Source: a virus. From it: DNA of 39,530 nucleotides. The DNA lies in IMG/VR virus record IMGVR_UViG_3300048838_000379, positions 1-39,530 of that record; one strand, 5' to 3'. Both the position numbers and the translations under genes were made by a program. Shown one piece after another: positions 25,620-32,443 of this stretch. Every line of letters begins with the position of its first letter. Position 1 is the stretch's first letter. Under the pieces are notes generated by a model. The model was not told the DNA's origin. It did no database searches and saw nothing but the letters and a program-made list of their open reading frames with translations.

Positions 25620-26116
25620 TCAAGGCGACGGTGGCGATGGTATTGATCTGCGGATTTTCGCAGGCGGCCATCGCCGCCAAGCTGCGCCTTGCCGGCGGCG
25701 CCGGCCTCGCCGACCTCGAGCACCTGCACGAAGCCGGGCCGGTGATCGAGGCCGCCATCGAGCACCCGGTCGGCCACGGCGCCTGGCGCACCACGCTGGC
25801 CTGGATCGGCGCGCAGGAGGTTAGAACCAGCGGCACCCGCAGCCAGCGCGGCACCATCGGCGACTATTGGATGGCCGGCGCGCAGGGCATTTACCGGCAA
25901 CCGGTCGGCCGGGCCACCCTCGAGGCCGGCGCCGGGATCGCCTGGCGCACCGAAGCCCGCAACGTCGACTACCTGCTGCCGAACCGGGCCAATTTCGACC
26001 TGACCCTCGGCCTGCGCATCGGCCGCACCACCCTCGAGCTGCGCCACCTGAGCAACGCCTGGACCAGGGACAGCAACCGCGGCCAGAACTGGCTGCAGGT
26101 CGGCCTGGCATTCTGA
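25616..26116 (+). CDS. PagL-like outer-membrane lipid A deacylase homologue
   Basis: 166 residues with a convincing Sec signal (IKATVAMVLICGFSQAAIAA, cleavage after AIA-A near residue 20). The mature ~145 residues alternate polar and hydrophobic positions in strands (LRLAGGAGLADLEHL, WRTTLAWIGAQEV, YWMAGAQGIYRQ, ATLEAGAGIAWRTEA, FDLTLGLRIG) as in an eight-stranded barrel, ending in LQVGLAF with a terminal Phe. Near the end TLELRHLSNAW followed by NRGQNW matches the H-x-S-N-A ... N-x-G signature of PagL-type lipid A 3-O-deacylases, whose His and Ser are catalytic. The third catalytic acid (Glu in Pseudomonas PagL) is not obvious; the position I would align with it appears to be Asn. It could alter host LPS or simply occupy the outer membrane. 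The start overlaps the previous stop. Confidence 0.72.
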   Translation: MIKATVAMVLICGFSQAAIAAKLRLAGGAGLADLEHLHEAGPVIEAAIEHPVGHGAWRTTLAWIGAQEVRTSGTRSQRGTIGDYWMAGAQGIYRQPVGRATLEAGAGIAWRTEARNVDYLLPNRANFDLTLGLRIGRTTLELRHLSNAWTRDSNRGQNWLQVGLAF

Positions 26117-26173
26117 AACACCACGCCGGGCAGCCGGCGCGGTAGACTTTGACGCCCGCCCGGAGGTTATGCC

Positions 26174-26767
26174 ATGCAGACCCGAATCGCCGCCCTGCTG
26201 CTCGCCCTGATCGCCGCCACCGCCGGCGCGCAGACCGCCGGCACCGTGACATTTACCGCCCAGGCCACCACCGGCAACGGATCGGTAACGCCCGTGTTGA
26301 CCTGGTCGACGGCGCCCGCCGCAACATCCTGCACCGCCGGCGGCAACTGGACCGGCACCAAGGCCGCGGCCGGCACCGAAACGCTGCCAGCGATCGCCAC
26401 CAGCGCCACCTACACGATCACCTGCAACTGGCCCGACACCTCGGCGCTGGTTTCGTGGACCCCGCCGACGCAGAACACCGACGGCACGGCCTACGCGACG
26501 CCCAAGCTGACCCGGATCCTTTACGGCAGGACCGCGACCACCCTCACGCTGACGCAGGATGTGCTCGAACCGGCGACCTCTTACCAATTTACCGGCCTGG
26601 CCGCCGGCGCGTGGTATTTCGGCGTCAAGGCGGTAAACCAGGCCGATCGGGAATCCGCCCTGAGCAGCATCGCCACGAAAACACTCGGCACCGGCACCAG
26701 CACGAAATCGGTCGGCATCACCGTCAACGCCCTGCCGCTGCCGCCCACCGGCCTGACCGTGCAATGA
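26174..26767 (+). CDS. Secreted protein with fibronectin III-like domain
   Basis: 197 residues with a clear signal peptide (QTRIAALLLALIAATAGAQ, cleavage near residue 19) and GGAGG before the ATG. Residues ~20-95 form a Thr/Ala-rich beta domain with two cysteines (TSCTAGG, TITCNW) that could make a disulfide. Residues ~100-170 resemble an FN3 domain (LTRILYGRT ... YQFTGLAAGAWYFGVKAVNQADRESALSSI). The C-terminus ends PLPPTGLTVQ, a sequence typical of the start of another FN3 domain, so the protein may be truncated or simply end there. It would be periplasmic or outer-surface. Its job is unknown; it sits with other exported proteins. Confidence 0.65.
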   Translation: MQTRIAALLLALIAATAGAQTAGTVTFTAQATTGNGSVTPVLTWSTAPAATSCTAGGNWTGTKAAAGTETLPAIATSATYTITCNWPDTSALVSWTPPTQNTDGTAYATPKLTRILYGRTATTLTLTQDVLEPATSYQFTGLAAGAWYFGVKAVNQADRESALSSIATKTLGTGTSTKSVGITVNALPLPPTGLTVQ

Positions 26768-26798
26768 TCAACACCAACCACAACCCGGAGGAAAGCCC

Positions 26799-27062
26799 AT
26801 GCTGACCGGATACCGCACCCTGATCGTTGCCGCCATTTGGCTGATCTACCAGATCGCCGCCGTGGTGGTTCCTGATTTCCAGGCGCCAGGCCAGCCGACC
26901 GTCGAGGCATTGGTCGACGCGCTGATCGCCATCGGCGGCCCGTTGATTGTCGCCTTCCTGCGCCTGCGCACGACCGGCCCGGTTGGGCCAGCCGTCCAGC
27001 AGGCGCCCGTGCTCGGCGCCCTGGCGAAAAGCGAGCCCAAGCCACCGGAGGATACGCAATGA
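26799..27062 (+). CDS. Small two-helix membrane protein, holin candidate
   Basis: 87 residues behind CGGAGG. Two hydrophobic segments, YRTLIVAAIWLIYQIAAVVV (residues ~5-24) and LVDALIAIGGPLIVAFLRL (~38-56), are joined by a short polar loop. A charged, proline-rich C-terminal tail follows (~30 residues). Size, two transmembrane helices and a polar tail fit class II-type holins. It is followed by a lipoprotein gene and lies in the stretch where a lysis cassette would be expected. No family signature is recognised, so the holin role is inferred from topology and context. Confidence 0.55.
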   Translation: MLTGYRTLIVAAIWLIYQIAAVVVPDFQAPGQPTVEALVDALIAIGGPLIVAFLRLRTTGPVGPAVQQAPVLGALAKSEPKPPEDTQ

Positions 27063-27400
27063 ACCGCGCCAGCAAGCTGACCGGCGTGCTGGCCGCCGTG
27101 GCGATACTGATCGCCGGCTGCCAGACCTTTACGCCACCGGAACCGGCCACGCCCACCGAAGCGGTGGCGATCGTGTACGCCAGCATCGAGGCCACCGCGA
27201 AAGCAACAACCGCGCGCCTCGAGGCCGGCGGCATCACCGCTGACCAGGCGGCCGACGTCGAGAAAATTCTGGTGCAGGCCGACGCCATCGCCGACACCGC
27301 CGCCGCGGCCCTCGCCGCCGGCAGGCCGGATGACGCGACGACCTACCTGAGCATTGCCACCGGTATCCTGAACGACCTCGAAAGGAGCGCCCGCCGATGA
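27059..27400 (+). CDS. Lipoprotein, possible outer spanin
   Basis: 113 residues. The N-terminus RASKLTGVLAAVAILIAGCQTF has a type II signal peptide with lipobox IAGC (Cys near residue 21). The mature part begins with a proline-rich patch (TFTPPEPATPTEA) followed by Ala-rich helices with regular spacing. A small outer-membrane lipoprotein beside a holin candidate could be the outer spanin subunit. However, it is longer and less proline-rich than lambda Rz1, so this is a guess. The ATG overlaps the previous stop and its own stop overlaps the next ATG. Confidence 0.62.
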   Translation: MNRASKLTGVLAAVAILIAGCQTFTPPEPATPTEAVAIVYASIEATAKATTARLEAGGITADQAADVEKILVQADAIADTAAAALAAGRPDDATTYLSIATGILNDLERSARR

Positions 27401-27615
27401 GCGCCATCGCCCTGATCGCCGCCGTGAATAGCCTGCTGACCTTGGCCGCCGAGGCCGGGATCAGCTGGTCGAGATTGCGCAGCGCCATCGACAAGGCGAA
27501 AGCCGAGGGCCGCCAGTTCGACCTGGCCGACCTCGAGGCCGCCGCAACAGAAGCCGACCAGGCACTAGCGCGCCTGCGCGACGCCATCGCCGCCGCAAAG
27601 AAAACCAATCCGTGA
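27397..27615 (+). CDS. Small helical protein of unknown function
   Basis: 72 residues. A hydrophobic N-terminal segment (SAIALIAAVNSLLTLAAEAG) is followed by an amphipathic, charged helical region (RSAIDKAKAEGRQFDLADLEAA ...). It could be membrane associated, but the hydrophobic stretch is short and interrupted by Asn. It overlaps the lipoprotein stop by four bases and so is translated with the lysis-region genes. I do not recognise the family. Confidence 0.55.
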   Translation: MSAIALIAAVNSLLTLAAEAGISWSRLRSAIDKAKAEGRQFDLADLEAAATEADQALARLRDAIAAAKKTNP

Positions 27616-27634
27616 GCGTCAGGGGAAAAGGATC

Positions 27635-28057
27635 GTGGCAAGACAGCGGGCGAGCTACCGGCAAGCGCCGAACAATCATGACGACCGCATATCCGACCTC
27701 GATCGGCGCGTCGCCACGATTGAGGCCACCCTTGAAGGCGTGGCCGCCGGCGTCGAGGATCTCAGGAACCGCGAAGCGGAACCGACCAACTGGCTGGCCT
27801 TTCTGGTGGCGGCGAGCATCATTGGCGCTGGCGGCGCTGTTTACATGGATACCCGCCTCAACCCGACCGAAGCGACGGTACAGCACCTCGCGGTCAGGTC
27901 GACCGATAGTGCGGAGCACGTCGCGGGCATCGAAACCAACGCGGCATTAACCGCCAAACTGGCAGTGCGCACCGCCAGCACGCAAGCCGAAGTGCGTGAG
28001 CGCATCGCCGCCCTCGAGGCCATCGTGAAAGCCCACGAGGGCGCCCGCCTGCCATAG
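27635..28057 (+). CDS. Coiled-coil protein with one membrane segment, possible inner spanin
   Basis: 140 residues from the GTG at 27635, preceded by AGGGG. An N-terminal coiled coil (RISDLDRRVATIEATLEGVAAGVEDLRNRE) leads into a single membrane helix (WLAFLVAASIIGAGGAVYM, residues ~52-70). A longer C-terminal coiled coil follows (IAALEAIVKAHE at the end). That topology, with the lipoprotein gene nearby, is compatible with an inner spanin or another envelope bridge, although inner spanins usually have the membrane helix at the N-terminus. It is the last gene before the 1.1 kb gene-free stretch. Confidence 0.6.
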   Translation: MARQRASYRQAPNNHDDRISDLDRRVATIEATLEGVAAGVEDLRNREAEPTNWLAFLVAASIIGAGGAVYMDTRLNPTEATVQHLAVRSTDSAEHVAGIETNAALTAKLAVRTASTQAEVRERIAALEAIVKAHEGARLP

Positions 28058-28092
28058 TCGAGCGCCCATCCGCAATAACCAGGGACGAAAAA

Positions 28093-28140
28093 AAACCGGC
28101 GCCCGCCTTCGCAAAAAGCCGGACGCCGGTTTAGACTGCT
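28093..28140. terminator. Terminator-like hairpin after the late region
   Basis: Perfect 9-base arms (28093-28101, AAACCGGCG; 28124-28132, CGCCGGTTT) enclose a 22-base loop. On the plus strand only a short T-rich stretch follows. The A-run at 28088-28095 would give the U-tract for a minus-strand transcript. The long loop makes it weaker than the one at 6745, but it lies exactly after the last late gene. Confidence 0.45.
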
Positions 28141-28141
28141 T

Positions 28142-28600
28142 TTGTCGCATCGAGGTGCCGGGATAAAGGCGCTGCGGTGGGAGCACACCGGTCAGCGCAG
28201 CACGGCGGCGCAAACAAAAACTAACCACCACCAAGCGGTCGAGCCTAGTTTATCCGACCGCGCCGCCAGAAACCACCGGGATGCACCACACCGCACCAGC
28301 CCGCACCACCAGCCCATCGATGCGACCGTCAAGGCGCACGACAGCAGGAGCGGGATAGTCCTCCCGGCATCGCCAGAAAAGGGACCAGGCCCGGCCGGGT
28401 TTAACCCCGCCCGCAGTAGGTGAGCACAGAACCCCACGACCGCGCCCGACGATGGGCGGGGAGGCGCCCTGGCCGGCGGTAAAAGGCACGCTCACCGAAA
28501 GCCGGATCATCAACCGACAGCACCGGCAACAGACCGGAAACCGCCCACCCCGCCCGAACCTCGGGAGGGAGGCGGTCGGGGTTCCTTTGGCCCGGCGACG
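28142..28600. other. Gene-free GC-rich segment
   Basis: No reading frame here has a ribosome-binding site, recognisable protein or codon pattern like the neighbours. It contains short hairpins such as CCCGA-ACC-TCGGG (around 28552) but no tRNA-like cloverleaf that I can see. With the adjacent repeat array it forms a non-coding region between late and early modules, where an origin or regulatory RNA could lie. Confidence 0.6.
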
Positions 28601-28994
28601 ACCGCCCGGCGTAACCGGAACCTCAGCCGGGCCGCCCGGCATAACCAGAACCTCAGCCGAGCCGCCCGGCATCCGTGGAACCTCAGCCAGGCCGCCCGGC
28701 ATCCGTGGAACCTCAGCCAGGCCGCCCGGCATCCGTGGAACCTCAGCCAGGCCGGCCGGCGTAACCAGAACCTCAGCCGAGCCGGCCAGCGTTACCAGAA
28801 CCTCAGCCAGGCCGGCCGGCATCCGTGGAACCTCAGCCAGGCCGGCCAGCGTTACCAGAACCTCAGCCAGGCCGGCCAGCGTTACCAGAACCTCAGCCAG
28901 GCCGGCCAGCGTTACCAGAACCTCAGCCAGGCCGGCCGGCGTAACCAGAACCTCAGCCGAGCCGCCCGGCGTAACCGGAACCTCAGCCGAGCCA
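28601..28994. repeat. Tandem array of twelve 30-bp units
   Basis: Twelve complete units lie end to end from 28621 to 28980, with a partial unit before (28601-28620) and after (28981-28994). The period is exactly 30 with no insertions or deletions. Each unit has a constant core beginning CCTCAGCC, a GC-rich middle (GCCGCCCGGC, GCCGGCCGGC or GCCGGCCAGC) and a variable 8-base block. The block is one of ATCCGTGG, GTTACCAG, GTAACCAG, ATAACCAG or GTAACCGG, then AA. Units 3 and 4 are identical, as are units 8, 9 and 10. Since 30 is divisible by three, several frames stay open through the array, which explains apparent decapeptide-repeat proteins on both strands. I treat it as non-coding DNA, possibly protein-binding repeats. 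Confidence 0.9.
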
Positions 28995-29049
28995 GGCATC
29001 GTCGGCCCGCATCGAGGATCGTCGCGCCAGCCGCCCGGCCGGCCAGGTA

Positions 29050-29164
29050 ACCGCCAGGCGGGCGAAACATTACCATTTCACTGAACGGCAAAAAAAGGCT
29101 TGCAGGTAGGCAAAAGTAGGCGCAATGTCGAAACCGTAGAGCAAGCCACCACCACCAACCGGAG
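29050..29164 (+). repeat. Duplicated leader/promoter module, copy 1
   Basis: About 115 bases that recur at 34417-34527. It starts with the 11-base palindrome CCGCCAGGCGG (29051-29061) and continues with AAACATTACCATTTCA. After a diverged A-rich spacer it includes a 39-base block identical in both copies (29116-29154), ending just before a GGAG ribosome-binding site. Sequence upstream of the palindrome is unrelated between the two copies, so the shared part has sharp edges. Confidence 0.88.
29100..29128 (+). promoter_or_regulatory. Putative early promoter, copy 1
   Basis: Inside the duplicated module, TTGCAG (29100-29105) is followed after 17 bases by CAATGT (29123-29128). The first resembles a -35 box; the second is a poor -10 match. 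Conservation with the other copy, which has TTGACG at the same place, and location after a gene-free region support a promoter or operator. A phage- or host-specific factor may be needed. Confidence 0.45.
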
Positions 29165-29171
29165 AGACAAA

Positions 29172-29444
29172 ATGAACACCAGCACAGAAGCCGCGAAAGC
29201 CGCCACCCGCCAGATCAACGTCCTGGCTGCTCTCGGCCGGACCTTGATCGAATTGGCAGAAATCGAGGCCGCCAGCCTGAACCCGAACGAAAAAAACTGG
29301 GGCATCGCCGGCAGCCTGAACGCCCTCAACAGCAACCTTGCCAATCTGATCGCCGCCCACGACGAACGCCACGCAGCGATGTTTGAACGCGACGAAAGCG
29401 GCGCGGTCGCCGCGATCCTTGCCGCCGCCGCCAAAGCCGCCTGA
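29172..29444 (+). CDS. Small protein, first gene after promoter module copy 1
   Basis: 90 residues from the ATG at 29172, preceded by CCGGAGAGACAAA. The frame is open further upstream through the promoter module, but that part is not protein-like. The protein is helical and Ala/Asn-rich (RQINVLAALGRTLIELAEIEA ... LNALNSNLANLIAAHDERHAA). No motif is recognised. Being first after the module, it is probably among the earliest expressed products. Confidence 0.65.
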   Translation: MNTSTEAAKAATRQINVLAALGRTLIELAEIEAASLNPNEKNWGIAGSLNALNSNLANLIAAHDERHAAMFERDESGAVAAILAAAAKAA

Positions 29445-29469
29445 ACCGCATCACCACCGGAGCACCACC

Positions 29470-29742
29470 ATGAGCAACATGCCTCATTGCCGATTTGAAA
29501 ACACGCTGCACGATTTCAACGAATGCGTCGAGGTAATCGGCGACATCGTCGAAGCCACGATGGGTGGGCCGACCAACGGCAGCGACACCGAACTGAGCGC
29601 CTCCGAATTTACGAAGGCGGTCGAGCTGGTGCTCGCCGCGCAGGAATTGGTGCGCCGGTTCAGGGAAGTCGCCTGCATCGAGGGCGACGACGAACTGACC
29701 GACGACGACATCCGCGACCTGCTGGCAGGCGACGAAGCATGA
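29470..29742 (+). CDS. Small acidic protein of unknown function
   Basis: 90 residues, preceded by the stereotyped leader ACCGGAGCACCACCATG that fixes the start. The sequence is acidic and helical (LHDFNECVEVIGDIVEATMGG ... FTKAVELVLAAQELVRRF ... DDELTDDDIRDLLAGDEA). No family is recognised; an acidic early protein could be a DNA mimic or host-interaction factor, but this is speculation. It ends in an ATGA overlap with the next gene. Confidence 0.65.
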   Translation: MSNMPHCRFENTLHDFNECVEVIGDIVEATMGGPTNGSDTELSASEFTKAVELVLAAQELVRRFREVACIEGDDELTDDDIRDLLAGDEA

Positions 29743-30206
29743 GCGGCCGCCTGCCAGCCCGCATGACGGGAAGCTGCCGCAACGGCGCGGAGAAGGATGG
29801 CGGCCGGGTGGTTCACCTGATCGGCCGCAAGTCATGGGAAACCGCCACGAGCAGCATCAGCATGGTGAGCGCCGCCTGCGGCAGCAAACCGAAACGGAAT
29901 AGCGCCGGATGGGAAGCGATGACAGCGGCCACGCCGGTGACCTGCGAAAAATGCCTGCAGGTCGCGGCATTGGCCGACGCAGAAACACCGTCGGTAACCG
30001 TCGAGGCCGGCATCCTGCCGCCGCCGCGGCCGGAGAAAACACGGTGGCCGTTTTCCAGCATGGCGGTCGGCGAGAGCTTTCTGGTGCCTGACGGCATGCG
30101 AAAAAAGGTGGCCTCCTGCGCGCAGTACAAAAAGCGCGAGCATGGCCTGACATTCAGCGTGCGCACCATGCCGGACGGCGCGGTGCGGTGTTTCAGGATC
30201 AAGTAA
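29739..30206 (+). CDS. Phage protein with C-terminal small beta domain
   Basis: 155 residues, starting in an ATGA overlap. The N-terminal part contains VHLIGRKSWETATSSISMVSAACG and a TCEKCLQVAAL knuckle-like pair of cysteines. Together these resemble phage proteins whose first half mimics a short zinc ribbon. The C-terminal ~55 residues (RWPFSSMAVGESFLVPDGMRKK ... TFSVRTMPDGAVRCFRIK) form a domain seen at the end of many phage early proteins, with the W-P-F-x-x-M-x-V-G-x-S-F opening. Function unknown. Confidence 0.65.
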   Translation: MSGRLPARMTGSCRNGAEKDGGRVVHLIGRKSWETATSSISMVSAACGSKPKRNSAGWEAMTAATPVTCEKCLQVAALADAETPSVTVEAGILPPPRPEKTRWPFSSMAVGESFLVPDGMRKKVASCAQYKKREHGLTFSVRTMPDGAVRCFRIK

Positions 30207-30222
30207 CCAAGGGAGAGAGAGC

Positions 30223-30414
30223 ATGAGAAAAGGAGCGAAAAAAACGACACTGACCGCGCAGGAGCGCCAACTGCGCATCGCCATCCCGCCAGCGGTGTGG
30301 GCCGATTTGATCGACTACCAGGAACGCAACGCCCACGACAGCCTGGTCAACGCCGTGAAGGAACTGATCCGCCAGGCGCTGGTGCGTGAACGGCAGGAGG
30401 CAAAAAATGCGTGA
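30223..30414 (+). CDS. Small basic protein, ribbon-helix-helix-like
   Basis: 63 residues behind GGGAGAGAG. A beta-like segment (RQLRIAIPPAVWADLIDYQER) followed by a helix (SLVNAVKELIRQALVRERQE) resembles ribbon-helix-helix DNA-binding proteins, which have a short strand then two helices. The second half, with EL-x-R-x-A-L-x-x-E, is particularly similar to such helices. It might regulate the early operon. The match is by pattern only. It overlaps the next gene (ATGCGTGA). Confidence 0.5.
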   Translation: MRKGAKKTTLTAQERQLRIAIPPAVWADLIDYQERNAHDSLVNAVKELIRQALVRERQEAKNA

Positions 30415-30706
30415 TCCCGCCAGAAGCTACGCCCGGCGCCCGCGCACCCGCATGGACAACATCGAGGCCGGCCTCGAGGCCCACCGCAACGGCCAGCCGG
30501 ACCAAGCCACGCGCCCGCCGATCAAGTGGGCCGAGATCGCCGACGACGCCGGTGCCTTCATCGGCTGGCTGGTCGCCGGCTGCGCGATCGCATTCGCCCT
30601 GGCCTGGCTGGCCGACCGGGCGCTGGCCCGCAACGATTACCCGATGCCCGCCGACTACATCATCGAGCACCAACCGCCGACCACCACCAGGAGCACAACA
30701 ACATGA
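30407..30706 (+). CDS. Small single-pass membrane protein
   Basis: 99 residues. A basic N-terminus (RDPARSYARRPRTR) is followed by an amphipathic stretch and one membrane helix, GAFIGWLVAGCAIAFALAWL (residues ~49-68), then a polar tail rich in Thr/Pro. The ATG at 30407 overlaps the previous stop; its own end overlaps the next ATG at 30703 by four bases. It probably sits in the inner membrane. A superinfection-exclusion role would be typical for such genes but is unproven here. Confidence 0.6.
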   Translation: MRDPARSYARRPRTRMDNIEAGLEAHRNGQPDQATRPPIKWAEIADDAGAFIGWLVAGCAIAFALAWLADRALARNDYPMPADYIIEHQPPTTTRSTTT

Positions 30707-31527
30707 CCAGCAAAACCGTCACCATCCACGAGGGCGAACTGAAGCCAATCAACGTCGCCACCCTGCAGGCCCGCGTCCAGCTGGTGCACCAGGCGCTGCA
30801 GACCGTCATGCAGGATGGCACGCACTACGGGACCATTCCCGGCACCAACAAGCCGAGCCTTTACAAAGCCGGTTCCGAGATCCTGCTGACCATGTTTCAG
30901 ATTTCGGTCGAACCCGAAGTCGAGGATCTGAGCACGGGCGATAAATGCCACTACCGCGTGCGCGCCGTCGGCCGGCACCAGGGCACCGGCACCACCGTCG
31001 GCATCGGCATCGGCGAGGCGAGCAGCGAAGAAGAAAAATACTGCTGGCGTGAGGCGGTATGCCCTGAAGAATTCGACGCCGCGCCGGCCGACAAGCGCCG
31101 CATCAAGTGGAAAAAAGGTTACCAGGGCGGCGCCGCGACCAGCACGCCGCAAGTTCGCACCAACCCGGCCGACGTCGCCAACACGGTGCTGAAAATGGCA
31201 AAGAAGCGGGCGCAGATCGACCTGAGCCTGACCGCCACCGGCGCCTCGGATATTTTTACGCAGGATATGGCCGATGACGAAGGCGGCGAACCCGGCGAGC
31301 GCCGGCCAGCGGCGCAGACACCACGAGCGAAGGCGACCAGCGAAGGCAAGCCCGGAGCGGCATCGCCAAAACAGATCGGCCTGATCCGCGCACGAGCAGC
31401 GAACAGCGGGATCACAGAAGCCGAGATTTGCAAACACCTCGTGAAAGACAGCCTCGACGACCTCGAGTGGCGCGAGGTTAACCCGCTGCTGGCCTGGATC
31501 GACGGCCAGGCAAAAGGCAACAAGTAG
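30703..31527 (+). CDS. Phage recombination-associated protein (probable single-strand annealing type)
   Basis: 274 residues, starting in the leader ACCACCAGGAGCACAACAACATG. It has two signatures shared by a widespread but poorly characterised phage/ICE family: QDGTHYGTIPGTNKPSLYKAG near residues 37-57, and NTVLKMAKKRAQIDLSLTATG plus SDIFTQDM near 162-190. A low-complexity linker is followed by a C-terminal helical domain (SPKQIGLIRARAANSGITEAE ... SLDDLEWREVNPLLAWIDG) like those on RecT/Erf-class annealing proteins. Nearby nucleases and a RusA homologue suggest a role in DNA recombination or replication. The biochemical activity is inferred from this context. Confidence 0.7.
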   Translation: MTSKTVTIHEGELKPINVATLQARVQLVHQALQTVMQDGTHYGTIPGTNKPSLYKAGSEILLTMFQISVEPEVEDLSTGDKCHYRVRAVGRHQGTGTTVGIGIGEASSEEEKYCWREAVCPEEFDAAPADKRRIKWKKGYQGGAATSTPQVRTNPADVANTVLKMAKKRAQIDLSLTATGASDIFTQDMADDEGGEPGERRPAAQTPRAKATSEGKPGAASPKQIGLIRARAANSGITEAEICKHLVKDSLDDLEWREVNPLLAWIDGQAKGNK

Positions 31528-31583
31528 AGCGACCCGAAGCCGCGGCGGTTCCGCGGCACACCACCACCCGGAGCACCACCACC

Positions 31584-31859
31584 ATGCCAAAACCGTTAAC
31601 CGAAGCGCAGAAGGCGCGGAAAAATGAGCTGCGGCGCCAGCGGCACGCCGCCAACCCGGAGGCGCACCGCGAGGCCGCCCGCCGGCGGTACGCCGCCAGC
31701 CTGGTCGTGCGCAAGGCAAAGCAAATCGAGCAGAGGGCGAAAATGTTAGTGGGATGCGGGAAACAAACCGCCCACGAAATAATGGATTGGCACCAGGCAC
31801 GACAGGCCCGCGACCAGGGTAAGCCGTTTGAACAGTTCAAACCGTGGTGGGTGCCATGA
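31584..31859 (+). CDS. Small very basic helical protein
   Basis: 91 residues, with the stereotyped leader CCCGGAGCACCACCACCATG. The sequence is Arg/Ala/Gln-rich (EAQKARKNELRRQRHAANPEAHREAARRRY) and reads as a single long positively charged helix with a C-terminal W-W. It probably binds nucleic acid. No family is recognised. Its end overlaps the ATG of the nuclease gene. Confidence 0.6.
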   Translation: MPKPLTEAQKARKNELRRQRHAANPEAHREAARRRYAASLVVRKAKQIEQRAKMLVGCGKQTAHEIMDWHQARQARDQGKPFEQFKPWWVP

Positions 31860-32443
31860 TGCTGATCGAATTCGACCGGGCCGCCCACCGCTACAAGGTC
31901 GACGGCAAGCCGGTGATCAACGTCACCGGCGTGCTCGAGCCGCTGGTCGACCTGTCACGCATTCCGCGGGCGGTGCTCGAGAATGCCCGCGCCCGTGGCG
32001 TATTCGTTCACGAATGCTGCGACCTCGACGACCGCGATGCCCTCGACGACGATAGCGTGCCGACCGACCTGATGCCCTACGTGACCGCATGGCGAGAATG
32101 GAAACGGCGCACCGGCGCCACCATCATCGCCAGCGAGCTGCGCGTCGCCAGCAAAACGCACGGCTACGCCGGTACCCTGGATTTCGTGGCTGACATCAAG
32201 GGCAAGCTGGTGCTCGGCGACCGCAAGGTAACCGCCGCCATCCCGGCCGCCGTCGGCCCGCAGACCGCCGCCTATGCGCAGGCATACCTGGAAACATTCG
32301 GGCACCGCATCCGCGACCGGATCGTGGTGCGCATCGACCAGATCGCCGACAAAACACCAAGCCGCCGCCTGACCGACCCCGCCGATTGGCCGACGTTTAT
32401 GGCCTGTCTCAATATCCACCGATGGAAGGAAAACAACCGATGA
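31856..32443 (+). CDS. PD-(D/E)XK nuclease, Cas4/RecB-like
   Basis: 195 residues from the first of two ATGs at 31856/31859. The nuclease core is readable: ARGVFVHECC with H52, an Glu in IIASELRV (E94), D109 in YAGTLDFVADIKG, then LVLGDRKVT with D122 and K124. A QTAAYAQAYLETFG motif (Q136, Y140) follows, the Q-x-x-x-Y signature of Cas4/AddB/RecB-type exonucleases. All active-site residues appear present. It would process DNA ends beside the annealing-type protein just upstream. No Fe-S cysteine set is visible, unlike true Cas4. Confidence 0.8.
   Translation: MMLIEFDRAAHRYKVDGKPVINVTGVLEPLVDLSRIPRAVLENARARGVFVHECCDLDDRDALDDDSVPTDLMPYVTAWREWKRRTGATIIASELRVASKTHGYAGTLDFVADIKGKLVLGDRKVTAAIPAAVGPQTAAYAQAYLETFGHRIRDRIVVRIDQIADKTPSRRLTDPADWPTFMACLNIHRWKENNR

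Noticed and set aside
23165-28057. Diversity-generating retroelement, suspected from the tail-protein duplication and repeats.
   Set aside because: No reverse transcriptase and no template/variable repeat pair with adenine-specific differences; the tube duplication is old and diverged at all positions.
28601-28994. CRISPR array.
   Set aside because: Units are contiguous with no unique spacers; variable blocks are only eight bases and reused. No cas genes are nearby (the Cas4-like nuclease lacks the Fe-S cysteines and sits in a recombination set).
28250-29084. Long repeat-containing reading frames on both strands (decapeptide GTSARPPGIR on plus; LAEVLVTPAG type on minus).
   Set aside because: The 30-bp period keeps several frames open automatically. 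Differences between units change amino acids in the frames examined, and no good ribosome-binding site precedes either ATG.
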